Below, in pieces: positions 7,206 through 14,689 of a stretch of 18,227 nt of DNA. The first letter of the stretch is position 1, and the number at the start of each line of letters is the position of its first letter. Below the pieces are notes generated by a model. It saw nothing but the letters and a program-made list of their open reading frames with translations, made no database searches and had not been told where the DNA came from. This stretch comes from Bacteroidales bacterium. Its GTDB lineage: Bacteria; Bacteroidota; Bacteroidia; Bacteroidales; UBA7960. The DNA lies in the NCBI GenBank assembly GCA_003451785.1, contig DMJL01000072.1:1-18227 (forward strand). Direction: 5' to 3'. The position numbers and the translations under genes are program-made.

Positions 7206-7226
7206 TGCTTTTGTTAATAAAAAGCA
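7206..7226 (+). terminator. Weak hairpin between the MATE gene and dnaE
   Basis: TGCTTTT (7206-7212) pairs with AAAAGCA (7220-7226) around a 7-base loop. No U-tract follows immediately; the nearest T-run is about 14 bases later. The stem is AT-rich, so terminator function is uncertain. Confidence 0.25.
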
Positions 7227-7277
7227 AAGCCTTTCCCTGTTTTTAATGCCTAATTTTACTCTTCAAATTTTCTACAA

Positions 7278-10200
7278 ATGAGTTCCATTGATTTTACCCA
7301 CTTGCATGTTCATACCCAATATTCTATCCTCGATGGCGCATCGCAGATTGTGCCGTTATTAAAAAAGGCAAAAGACAATGGAATGACAGCATTGGCTATT
7401 ACCGATCATGGAAATATGTATGGCGCAGTGCATTTTAGTAAAGCTGCTCAAGCGATTGGCATTAAGCCCATCATAGGCTGCGAGGTTTATGTTGCCGATG
7501 GCAGTCGAAAAGATAAAAGAGGCAGAGAAGACCGCAGCGGATATCATTTGGTATTGTTAGCCAAAAATCAGAAGGGATACGAGAATCTATCCCAATTGGT
7601 TTCGGCAGGTTTTATTGAAGGATATTATTACACTCCCCGTGTGGATAAAGAGCTTTTGCGTAAGCATTGCGAGGGGTTGATTGCCTCTTCGGCTTGCTTG
7701 GCAGGGGAAATACCCCAAGCGATACTAGAGAATAAGGATGAATTGGCAGAGGCAGTTCTTGGTGAGTTTATAGATATTTTTGGGAATGATTTCTACCTTG
7801 AGCTTCAGCGCAATGGGCATAAGGAGCAAGAATTTGTGAACCAAAAGTTGATTGCACTTTCCAAAAAACACGGAGTAAAACTCATAGCCACCAACGATGC
7901 ACATTACATAAATGCAGAGGATGCCCGGGCCCACGACATTCTAATCTGCCTTCAAACGGGCAAGGATTTCGACGATCCCAATCGCATGAAATACTCCGGC
8001 TTGGAGTATCTGAAAACCCGCGAAGAGATGGCCGAAATTTTTGCAGATATACCGGAGGCCCTAACCAATACGCGCGAGGTAGTAGATAAGATTGAAGACT
8101 TTCAAATCGCAAAAAAAACAGTGTTACTTCCCGTCTTTCCTCTGCCCGAAGGATTTACCGATGAGGATCTATATCTGGAACATCTTACAATGGTCGGGGC
8201 CGCAAAACGCTATCCCACCATTACTCCCCAGATTGAGGAGCGGCTGCGCTATGAGCTTAGTGTGATAAAAAACATGGGATTTGCCGGATATTTTCTGATT
8301 GTGCAAGATTTTATTGCAGAGGCTCGCAAGATGGGCGTTTTTGTGGGACCTGGGCGCGGTAGCGCGGCTGGCTCGGCTGTAGCATTCTGTACCTGGATTA
8401 CCGATATCGACCCAATTCAATACAACCTACTCTTCGAAAGATTTCTCAATCCAGAGCGTATTTCCATGCCAGATATGGATATAGACTTCGACGACGAAGG
8501 AAGGGAAAAAGTTCTACAGTATGTTATTCAAAAATATGGAAGCGAACGAGTAGCTCAGATTGTAACCTTCGGAACCATGGCTGCCAAGTCGTCTATCAGG
8601 GATGTTGCAAGGGTTTTAAAGTTGCCATTGCCCGAAGCCGATAGACTGGCAAAACTTGTTCCCGAAAAGCCCGGGATATCATTAGAAACGGCATACAAGG
8701 AAGTTCCCGAATTGGGACTGGAGCTGAACTCTAAGAATCCGTTGGTGCAAGAGACATTGAAATATGCCAAGATTTTGGAAGGCTCCATAAGGCAAACGGG
8801 AGTGCATGCTTGCGGGGTGATCATTGGCCCAAAAGACCTTAAAGAGTGCTTGCCTTTAAGTATTCAAAAGGACAACGAAATGCCTGTTACCCAGTTCGAG
8901 GGCAAATATGTGGAAACCGTGGGAATGCTCAAGATGGACTTCTTGGGATTGAAAAACCTGAGCATTATCAAAGAAGCATTAAAAAATATTGAGAAGACTC
9001 GGGGCATAACCATCAAAATCGAAGATATTCCCCTAAACGATGAGAAAACTTTTCTTCTGTATCAAAGGGCCGACACTATGGGCATTTTCCAATTCGAATC
9101 GCCCGGCATGAGGGAATATCTCAAAGACTTGAAGCCCACCAATATCGAGGATATGATTGCCATGAATGCATTGTATAGACCTGGGCCTATGGATTTTATC
9201 CCCACTTACATCAATCGCAAGCATGGTCGCCAGAAAATTGAATACCCGCATCCTTGGCTGGAGGATATTCTAAAGCCCACCTACGGAATCATGGTTTATC
9301 AGGAGCAAATCATGCAGGCAGCTCAGATTATGGCAGGGTTCTCCTTAGGAAGCGCAGATATTCTAAGGCGCGCCATGGGAAAAAAGAACAAGGAGGAGAT
9401 GGATCGCCAACGAAACTACTTTATCAAAGGAGCCGAGGGCAAGGGTATAGATAAAGAGAAGGCTGCAACTATTTTCGATGTTATGGCTCGTTTTGCCGAA
9501 TACGGTTTCAATAGATCGCATTCTGCGGCATATTCGCTTCTTTCGTATCAAACAGCCTATCTGAAAGCCAATTATACTGCCGAATTTATGGCGGCATTGC
9601 TTACCAATCACCTAAGCGACCTTAAGAAAATCACAACCTATATGGATGATTGTCAGCGACTGGGTATTGGTGTGCTTGGGCCGGATGTAAACGAGAGCGA
9701 ATTCAATTTTTTCGTGAATCCTAAGGGCGAAATTCGCTTTGGGTTGGCTGCAATAAAGGGAGTAGGCGAAGGTGCGGTGGAGTCAATTTTAGAGGAGCGA
9801 AGGCTGAACGGACCTTTCCAAAATATTTTTGAGTTTTCTAAACGGGTAAACCTTCGTAATGTAAACAAAAGGGTGTTTGAAGCATTGGCCAAGGCAGGTG
9901 CGTTCGACTGTTTCCCAAATACCCATCGTGCCCAATACTTTTATTCTGACGATAAGCAACAATCGGTGTTTATCGACAAAATAATAAAGCACACGCATAT
10001 AGCTACACAAAAAGAAGCCAGTTCGCAAATGAGCCTATTTGGCGAAAGTCAAGAAATGGCCATCCCAAACCCTGAATTGCCGCAATGCACCCCATGGAAT
10101 AGGCTCGAAATGTTGCAGTTTGAGAAGGAAGTTACCGGAATGTATGTTTCTGGGCATCCTTTAGACGATTTTCGTGTGGAAATAGGTGCGACATGCAACA

Positions 10201-10745
10201 CTTCGATTGGCGATTTGCAAAACTTAGAAACGCTTAAAAATCGCGACATAATCTTTGCAGGAATCATCACTTCTGCAGCACACAAAATGGGTAAATCTGG
10301 AAAACCTTTTGGTAGCTTCGAAATTGAAGACTTTAATAACGCGCATCAAATAGTTTTGTTTGCTGAGGATTATTTGAAGTGGAAGCACTTTCTGCAGAAC
10401 CAAACTTTTGTGCAGGTGAATGCCCGAGTGCAAGAGCGTTACAACAGCGGAGCATTGGAATTGAAGGTAAAAAGCATGTCCTTGTTATCGGATATAGCCG
10501 AAAAAGGTTTCAGCGAACTTACCATTCACTTGTCAATTACCAATATAGATGATACATTTGTTAATAGTTTAATCGCTTTGGGTAGAAAATACAAAGGAAA
10601 AACGCGCCTAAAAATCGCCCTTACGGATTTAGTAGATAACTATTTTATTGAAATGAATTCGAAATCGCATAGAATAGACCCAATACCATTCATCAAAGAA
10701 CTTGAATCAAGTTATGTTTTTAAATATAAGCTGAATGGCCATTAG
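7278..10745 (+). CDS. dnaE: DNA polymerase III alpha subunit
   Basis: DnaE is the catalytic subunit of the replicative polymerase. At 1155 residues it matches the E. coli-type length of about 1160. The PHP domain opens the protein (HLHVHT at 8-13) and all nine metal ligands of active PHP domains appear present: His10, His12, Asp19, His44, Glu69, His90, Cys140, Asp207 and His209. The palm carries PDMDIDF with Asp401 and Asp403, and KMDFLGL with Asp554, the three catalytic aspartates. GPGRGSAAGS lies just upstream of the palm aspartates. QMSLF at 917-921 is a beta-clamp-binding motif, followed by the C-terminal OB-fold region. It is the replicative type, not the shorter error-prone DnaE2. Thioredoxin follows, an arrangement known in Bacteroidota. 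Confidence 0.98.
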   Translation: MSSIDFTHLHVHTQYSILDGASQIVPLLKKAKDNGMTALAITDHGNMYGAVHFSKAAQAIGIKPIIGCEVYVADGSRKDKRGREDRSGYHLVLLAKNQKGYENLSQLVSAGFIEGYYYTPRVDKELLRKHCEGLIASSACLAGEIPQAILENKDELAEAVLGEFIDIFGNDFYLELQRNGHKEQEFVNQKLIALSKKHGVKLIATNDAHYINAEDARAHDILICLQTGKDFDDPNRMKYSGLEYLKTREEMAEIFADIPEALTNTREVVDKIEDFQIAKKTVLLPVFPLPEGFTDEDLYLEHLTMVGAAKRYPTITPQIEERLRYELSVIKNMGFAGYFLIVQDFIAEARKMGVFVGPGRGSAAGSAVAFCTWITDIDPIQYNLLFERFLNPERISMPDMDIDFDDEGREKVLQYVIQKYGSERVAQIVTFGTMAAKSSIRDVARVLKLPLPEADRLAKLVPEKPGISLETAYKEVPELGLELNSKNPLVQETLKYAKILEGSIRQTGVHACGVIIGPKDLKECLPLSIQKDNEMPVTQFEGKYVETVGMLKMDFLGLKNLSIIKEALKNIEKTRGITIKIEDIPLNDEKTFLLYQRADTMGIFQFESPGMREYLKDLKPTNIEDMIAMNALYRPGPMDFIPTYINRKHGRQKIEYPHPWLEDILKPTYGIMVYQEQIMQAAQIMAGFSLGSADILRRAMGKKNKEEMDRQRNYFIKGAEGKGIDKEKAATIFDVMARFAEYGFNRSHSAAYSLLSYQTAYLKANYTAEFMAALLTNHLSDLKKITTYMDDCQRLGIGVLGPDVNESEFNFFVNPKGEIRFGLAAIKGVGEGAVESILEERRLNGPFQNIFEFSKRVNLRNVNKRVFEALAKAGAFDCFPNTHRAQYFYSDDKQQSVFIDKIIKHTHIATQKEASSQMSLFGESQEMAIPNPELPQCTPWNRLEMLQFEKEVTGMYVSGHPLDDFRVEIGATCNTSIGDLQNLETLKNRDIIFAGIITSAAHKMGKSGKPFGSFEIEDFNNAHQIVLFAEDYLKWKHFLQNQTFVQVNARVQERYNSGALELKVKSMSLLSDIAEKGFSELTIHLSITNIDDTFVNSLIALGRKYKGKTRLKIALTDLVDNYFIEMNSKSHRIDPIPFIKELESSYVFKYKLNGH

Positions 10746-10755
10746 ATGGGTTGGA

Positions 10756-10784
10756 GGGATTGCAAAAAAAATCCCGGAATTTTT
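10756..10784 (+). terminator. Candidate terminator after dnaE
   Basis: GGGATT (10756-10761) pairs with AATCCC (10770-10775), with an A-rich 8-base loop. A short T-run at 10780-10784 follows after 4 unpaired bases. The stem is only 6 bp, so it may be partial. Confidence 0.4.
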
Positions 10785-10817
10785 ATTACAATCGCTCCAT
10801 ACTTACGAAATAATTCT

Positions 10818-10825
10818 TAGGTTTG
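10818..10825 (+). promoter_or_regulatory. Candidate Bacteroidota -7 element for trxA
   Basis: TAGGTTTG is an exact TAnnTTTG match 28 bases before the trxA ATG, after the candidate dnaE terminator. No TTG is visible at the expected -33 spacing. Confidence 0.4.
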
Positions 10826-10853
10826 CTTAATACAATTACAAATTGCTACAATC

Positions 10854-11171
10854 ATGGCTATAGAAATTACCGATGGAAATTTTGCCGAAAAGGTACAAAA
10901 CACTACCCAACCTGTAATGTTAGATTTTTGGGCAGAATGGTGTGGTCCATGCCGAATGGTAGGACCGATTGTTTCCGAAATTGGTCAGGAATACGAAGGA
11001 AAAGCAGTAATCGGGAAAATGGATGTAGATTCCAATCACGAGATTCCGGCCAAGTTTGGAATTAGGAATATACCTACCATACTGTTTTTTAAAAACGGCG
11101 AAGTAGTGGATAAGCAAGTTGGCGCAGTTCCCAAAGCTGTGTTGGTAGCCAAGTTGGAAAAGCTTTTTTGA
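10854..11171 (+). CDS. trxA: Thioredoxin
   Basis: This is a small cytoplasmic disulfide reductase that donates electrons to ribonucleotide reductase, peroxiredoxins and other targets. The 105-residue length is standard. The active site WCGPC has its redox cysteines at Cys30 and Cys33, and the cis-proline motif NIPT has Pro74. No signal peptide or membrane segment is present, so it is not a periplasmic thiol-disulfide protein. ATG 10854 is favoured because the fold begins directly with AIEITDGNF. It lies 108 bases after dnaE, with a terminator-like hairpin and a -7 element between them, so it is probably transcribed at least partly on its own. Confidence 0.97.
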   Translation: MAIEITDGNFAEKVQNTTQPVMLDFWAEWCGPCRMVGPIVSEIGQEYEGKAVIGKMDVDSNHEIPAKFGIRNIPTILFFKNGEVVDKQVGAVPKAVLVAKLEKLF

Positions 11172-11552
11172 GCCAAATGCGGGGTGCATTTTAGTCAAAT
11201 ATTGCCAATTCGCTTAGGCTAAAGGGAAGATTTTCAGAATTTTTCTAAAATAAATCTGTTTCTTTATAGTTTGTCGCAAGGCTTACACTCTTACTTGTGG
11301 CATCTTGAAAAAAAGTAACTAAAGATTTTGGGATGTTCTTTGGTGGTGCTCTGCATCACATAGGTTTTATTTGTATTTGAAGGCAGAATCATTCGAAGAA
11401 TATGTATTTTCAGTTGAATGCAACGATATGGCACACAAATTATTTGCAATGTGCTAGGCAAAAGGATAGCGCAGATTTCATGGCACACCAATGTTGAGTT
11501 TTGCTGAGATTATGTAAATAATTATTCGCATATATTTGCAAAAAACTTCCCA
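11172..11552. other. 381-bp intergenic region upstream of the sensor-like gene
   Basis: No gene seen. It holds an imperfect nested palindrome at 11431-11454 (GCACA, then CAAAT-T-ATTTG, then TGTGC), a 13-bp near-perfect direct repeat (ATGGCACAC plus AAAT or CAAT, at 11428 and 11480), and a -7 match at 11531. A small minus-strand frame at 11291-11491 has no family resemblance and is rejected. Confidence 0.5.
11531..11538 (+). promoter_or_regulatory. Candidate -7 element for the sensor-like gene
   Basis: TATATTTG is an exact TAnnTTTG match 14 bases before ATG 11553, which would leave a leader of under 10 bases. No TTG is visible at -33. The match may be chance in AT-rich DNA. Confidence 0.3.
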
Positions 11553-12602
11553 ATGGCTTATCCAATTTTATCGGTGATAGTGCATGAGCTTCAAGTTATT
11601 ATTTGGGTTTTTCTCAATAATTTTTATCCCATCTACCTATATCTTCTAGTCCTTATTTTACTCATCGCATTGCTTTCCGTATTCTTGATTTATACTCTTT
11701 CCAATAAGAAAGAGAAGCGCAATTATCAAGCGTTGCTAAACAATTACCTTCATGAAATGGAGGCATCGAAGAAGGAGTTAGATGATTTACGAAAGCAACG
11801 AGTTGGTCTCAACAGGCTTTTCTCTGAAGGATTATTGCTGGTTGATAATGAATGGGTAGTGTATCATGCTAACTATCAGGCACTTTCGATATTAAATCTT
11901 TCGGCAGAAACATTGATGTTTCATCCGATACCTTCATGGTTTATGTATGAGGTAGAAACTGCAGCCGATCAAAAGTTGGAGTTTATTCCCAGTCTCAATG
12001 TGCAAACCATTATCCAGAATTTTTCGGAGGGAGGCAGTAAGCAAATTAAAACCCACTTAAAGTATTTTCCTACCGAAGAAGGCAAGCCCGGCGCAGCCAT
12101 TATACTGCAGGATTATTCGGAATTACTAGAGTGTCATTCAAAAATTCAAAAATTGGTTTACGAGAAAAACGAAATCAATAAACAACTCAATTGTCTATTC
12201 GATATTTGCGATATTTGTAGTATCCCCGACTTAACACTCGATGGTGTATTCGAAAAATCCTTGTCTATAATTCCTAACGGGTTGAAGTTTACTCATGATG
12301 TATGGGGAAAAATTACTTTCCACGAAAACACTTTTACATCTGCAAACTACAAAGATACGCCTTGGTTTTTTGAGGCTCCTATCAAGGTAAGGCGGAATAG
12401 GGCAGGGGTGATTAGGGTAGGTTACCTTACAGAATATCCACGGCAGATGCGCGATGTTTTTCATCTGCACGAAAAACTCCTCATCAAGAATATTGCCGAA
12501 AAGCTTGGGCATACAGCTACGCTATTTGCCCTACAAGAAGAAATTGATGCGCTATCTGGCAGTAGATCGCCAAGCAAAAAAACAAAACCCGCCAAAAAAT
12601 AG
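11553..12602 (+). CDS. Membrane sensor-like protein with PAS-like and GAF-like regions, no output domain
   Basis: I do not recognise a named family for the whole 349-residue protein. It has one strong membrane helix at about 25-48, a charged probable coiled coil at about 52-85, and a PAS-like region from about 86 (LFSEGLLLVDNEWVVYHAN) to 190. After a second helical linker comes a GAF-like region (about 210-335) ending in a helix (LLIKNIAEKLG) similar to sensory domains next to histidine-kinase modules. There is no H-box, ATPase, GGDEF, EAL or DNA-binding domain. The C-terminus is a short basic tail (SPSKKTKPAKK) encoded partly by the terminator stem. It may sense a signal and act through a partner protein, or be a degenerate kinase remnant. 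It stands alone between trxA and a convergent gene. Confidence 0.6.
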   Translation: MAYPILSVIVHELQVIIWVFLNNFYPIYLYLLVLILLIALLSVFLIYTLSNKKEKRNYQALLNNYLHEMEASKKELDDLRKQRVGLNRLFSEGLLLVDNEWVVYHANYQALSILNLSAETLMFHPIPSWFMYEVETAADQKLEFIPSLNVQTIIQNFSEGGSKQIKTHLKYFPTEEGKPGAAIILQDYSELLECHSKIQKLVYEKNEINKQLNCLFDICDICSIPDLTLDGVFEKSLSIIPNGLKFTHDVWGKITFHENTFTSANYKDTPWFFEAPIKVRRNRAGVIRVGYLTEYPRQMRDVFHLHEKLLIKNIAEKLGHTATLFALQEEIDALSGSRSPSKKTKPAKK

Positions 12603-12619
12603 TCTCTTGGCGGGTTTTT
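12584..12619 (+). terminator. Strong bidirectional rho-independent terminator
   Basis: AAAACCCGCCAA (12584-12595) and TTGGCGGGTTTT (12607-12618) form a perfect 12-bp stem with an 11-base loop and a T-run on the right. Read on the minus strand the stem is followed by TTTTGTTTTTTTG, so it can also end the convergent oxoamine synthase transcript. The sensor gene's stop codon (12600-12602) lies in the loop. Confidence 0.9.
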
Positions 12620-12643
12620 CAATCGGGATTAAAACGATTACTG

Positions 12644-13891
12644 CTATTGGTGAATATTCACAAATTGCCCCGACTTGTATTTTCCAGAATCTAAGTTGTG
12701 CTTAATCTTTGCAAAGCATTCCACAGTGTATTCCACATCTTCCAGAGTGTGCATTGCGGTGGGTATAATTCTAATGATTATCATGCCTTTGGGAATCACC
12801 GGGTAGCCAACCACTGAGCAGAAGATGTTGAAATTTTCCCGTAGGTCGTGGGCCATATTTGCCGCTTCCATAGGGTCGCCATTCATTACAACAGGCGTTA
12901 CCGGCGACTCAGTGTTTCCAATAGAAAATCCCCTGGATGTAAACCCCTTTTGAAGTGCATGGGCAATAGTCCAGACCTTTTCGCGGTATTCCGGATGCTT
13001 GCGCATGAGTTCGAGCCTTTTGAGCGCGCCAATTACCAATGGCATAGGCAGCGATTTAGCAAAAATTTGGCTGCGCATATTGTAGGCCAAGTAGAAAATT
13101 ACCTCCTTTGTGGCAGCTACAAATCCGCCTATGGACGAAAATGCTTTGGCAAAGGTGCCAAAGTAGATATCCACTCCGTCTTGCACGCCAAAATGCTCAT
13201 CGGTACCGGCACCTGTGGGTCCCATAATACCAATTCCATGTGCATCGTCAACCAACAGCCTGAAATTAAACTCCTTCTTCAAAGCAACAATCTGGTCTAG
13301 TTTTCCCAAGTCGCCCGACATTCCAAATACTCCTTCGGTAATCACAAGAATACCTCCGCCAGTCTGTTGGGTGAGTTTGGTAGCGCGTTCCAATTGCTTT
13401 CGTAGGCTTTCCATATCGTTGTGCGGAAAGACAAACCTTTTGCCAAAATGCAGGCGAACACCGTCAACAATGCAAGCGTGTGATTCCGAGTCATAAACGA
13501 TCACATCGTGGCGATCCACCATTGCGTCAATAATGGATACCATACCCTGATATCCAAAGTTGAGCAAGTAAGCAGCCTCTTTTTTTACAAAAGCTGCAAG
13601 CTCCCTCTCCAATTGCTCGTGATAATCACTTTGCCCCGACATCATTCGGGCACCCATGGGGTATGCCAAGCCATATTTGGCAGTGGCTTCCATGTCTATT
13701 TGCCTCACCTCGGGATGATTTGCTAAGCCGAGATAATTGTTGAGACTCCAAACGAGTTTCTCTTTGCCGCGAAATTTCATTCTGGGGCCAATTTCTCCTT
13801 CTAATTTGGGGAAGGTCCAATACCCATGAATGCTTTTTGCATATTGCCCAATAGGCCCTAAATTGGTTGTTGCTTTATTAAAAATGTCCAC
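12644..13891 (-). CDS. Alpha-oxoamine synthase family PLP enzyme (KBL / serine palmitoyltransferase-like)
   Basis: Alpha-oxoamine synthases condense an amino acid with an acyl-CoA and release CO2; members include glycine C-acetyltransferase (KBL), BioF and serine palmitoyltransferase. The protein shows SLNNYLGLANHPEV, GARMMSG followed by HEQLE, a DDAHGIG stretch in the PLP-binding region, and catalytic Lys249 in GTFAKAFSSIGGF. I place the start at GTG 13891, giving 415 residues beginning VDIFNKATTNLG, which fits relatives that begin close to DIF. The frame extends to a TTG at 13948, but that TTG lies in the -33 box of a good promoter and upstream of its expected transcription start. Many Bacteroidota carry such a gene; whether it acts in sphingolipid, sulfonolipid or threonine metabolism cannot be told here. 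Confidence 0.85.
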   Translation of the reverse strand: MDIFNKATTNLGPIGQYAKSIHGYWTFPKLEGEIGPRMKFRGKEKLVWSLNNYLGLANHPEVRQIDMEATAKYGLAYPMGARMMSGQSDYHEQLERELAAFVKKEAAYLLNFGYQGMVSIIDAMVDRHDVIVYDSESHACIVDGVRLHFGKRFVFPHNDMESLRKQLERATKLTQQTGGGILVITEGVFGMSGDLGKLDQIVALKKEFNFRLLVDDAHGIGIMGPTGAGTDEHFGVQDGVDIYFGTFAKAFSSIGGFVAATKEVIFYLAYNMRSQIFAKSLPMPLVIGALKRLELMRKHPEYREKVWTIAHALQKGFTSRGFSIGNTESPVTPVVMNGDPMEAANMAHDLRENFNIFCSVVGYPVIPKGMIIIRIIPTAMHTLEDVEYTVECFAKIKHNLDSGKYKSGQFVNIHQ

Positions 13892-13918
13892 AGTAATAAT
13901 TTTTGGATTAACGAATTG

Positions 13919-13949
13919 CAAACATAATGTTAAATAGGGAAATGACAAA
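13919..13949 (-). promoter_or_regulatory. Bacteroidota promoter (TTTG-N19-TATGTTTG) for the oxoamine synthase
   Basis: Read on the minus strand, TTTG (13949-13946) is followed after 19 bases by TATGTTTG (13926-13919). This is a full match to the Bacteroidota -33/-7 consensus at near-ideal spacing. Transcription should start around 13912, about 20 bases before the GTG start. Confidence 0.7.
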
Positions 13950-13991
13950 CTTTAATTGCCTTTAGGGTGTAGTTTGCAATTTGGTGATAGC

Positions 13992-14681
13992 CTACAATGC
14001 TTGCAATTGCTTGAAAAAAACTATGGGGTCGGGGCATAAATGCTTGTAAAAGGGTTTGTCGGCATCCATACACACACCTGGAAAATCGCCCGATTTGCCC
14101 ATTAGATCCATTATAATTTGAAAATGCAAATGTGTTGGCCATTGCCCATTCTCCCTGTCGTTACCTATTCTACAAAACTCAACACCAGCATCTAATTTCT
14201 GCCCTTCCCTAAGACCATGAAGCGATTGTAGCGTGAGGTGCCCATAGAGGGTGTAAAATTTTTGGCCTGCAACATTATGTTCCAAAATGATGGTTGGGCC
14301 GTAATCCCCTAAGGCATCGTTATTGGCAAAGCTATGCACGGTTGCATCCAATGGTGCAAAAACAGGGGTATTAGCGGCAGCCCAAACATCGATTCCCAAA
14401 TGAATATTGCGCACATTTCCAACACCGTCCTTAAATACCTCGCCTCGCCTATAAATATGCCTATCCTCAAGGTATCCGCCATATCCATAGCATTTTCCGG
14501 ATTGCTGCATCATGTCTGTTATAAAACCAGATAGTGCTTCTGTACTTTGCAAGTCCACGAGCTGGAGCGAAACATTCTGTGCAGAGAAATCCAAAAACAA
14601 TGTATTGTTGGGATTCAGTTCTGGTAGGAACATGGGCTGGCTGTTCAATGCTCGCCAGTCTAAAAGGGTTGGTTGACTCAT
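13992..14681 (-). CDS. M23 (LytM-type) metallopeptidase-domain protein without signal peptide
   Basis: The 229-residue protein carries an M23 fold with zinc ligands His94 and Asp98 (HLGID), a conserved YGH with His148, and the HLH pair His184/His186. M23 enzymes usually cut peptidoglycan peptides outside the cytoplasm, yet this one starts MSQPTLLDW with no signal peptide or membrane helix. From memory, the motifs HLGID, DYGPTIILEH, LYGHL and THLHFQI resemble the M23-like module of large bacterial proteins that join a phosphotransferase, an M23 domain and a class-III aminotransferase, rather than NlpD or endopeptidases. The ATG at 14681 is 8 bases after the uvrB stop, so the two are almost certainly cotranscribed. 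An upstream ATG at 14744 would overlap uvrB and is not favoured. Cellular role unknown. Confidence 0.8.
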   Translation of the reverse strand: MSQPTLLDWRALNSQPMFLPELNPNNTLFLDFSAQNVSLQLVDLQSTEALSGFITDMMQQSGKCYGYGGYLEDRHIYRRGEVFKDGVGNVRNIHLGIDVWAAANTPVFAPLDATVHSFANNDALGDYGPTIILEHNVAGQKFYTLYGHLTLQSLHGLREGQKLDAGVEFCRIGNDRENGQWPTHLHFQIIMDLMGKSGDFPGVCMDADKPFYKHLCPDPIVFFKQLQAL

Positions 14682-14689
14682 GGTGAAAT

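Noticed and set aside
13892..13948. N-terminal extension of the oxoamine synthase from TTG 13948
   Set aside because: It lies across the promoter and upstream of the expected transcription start.
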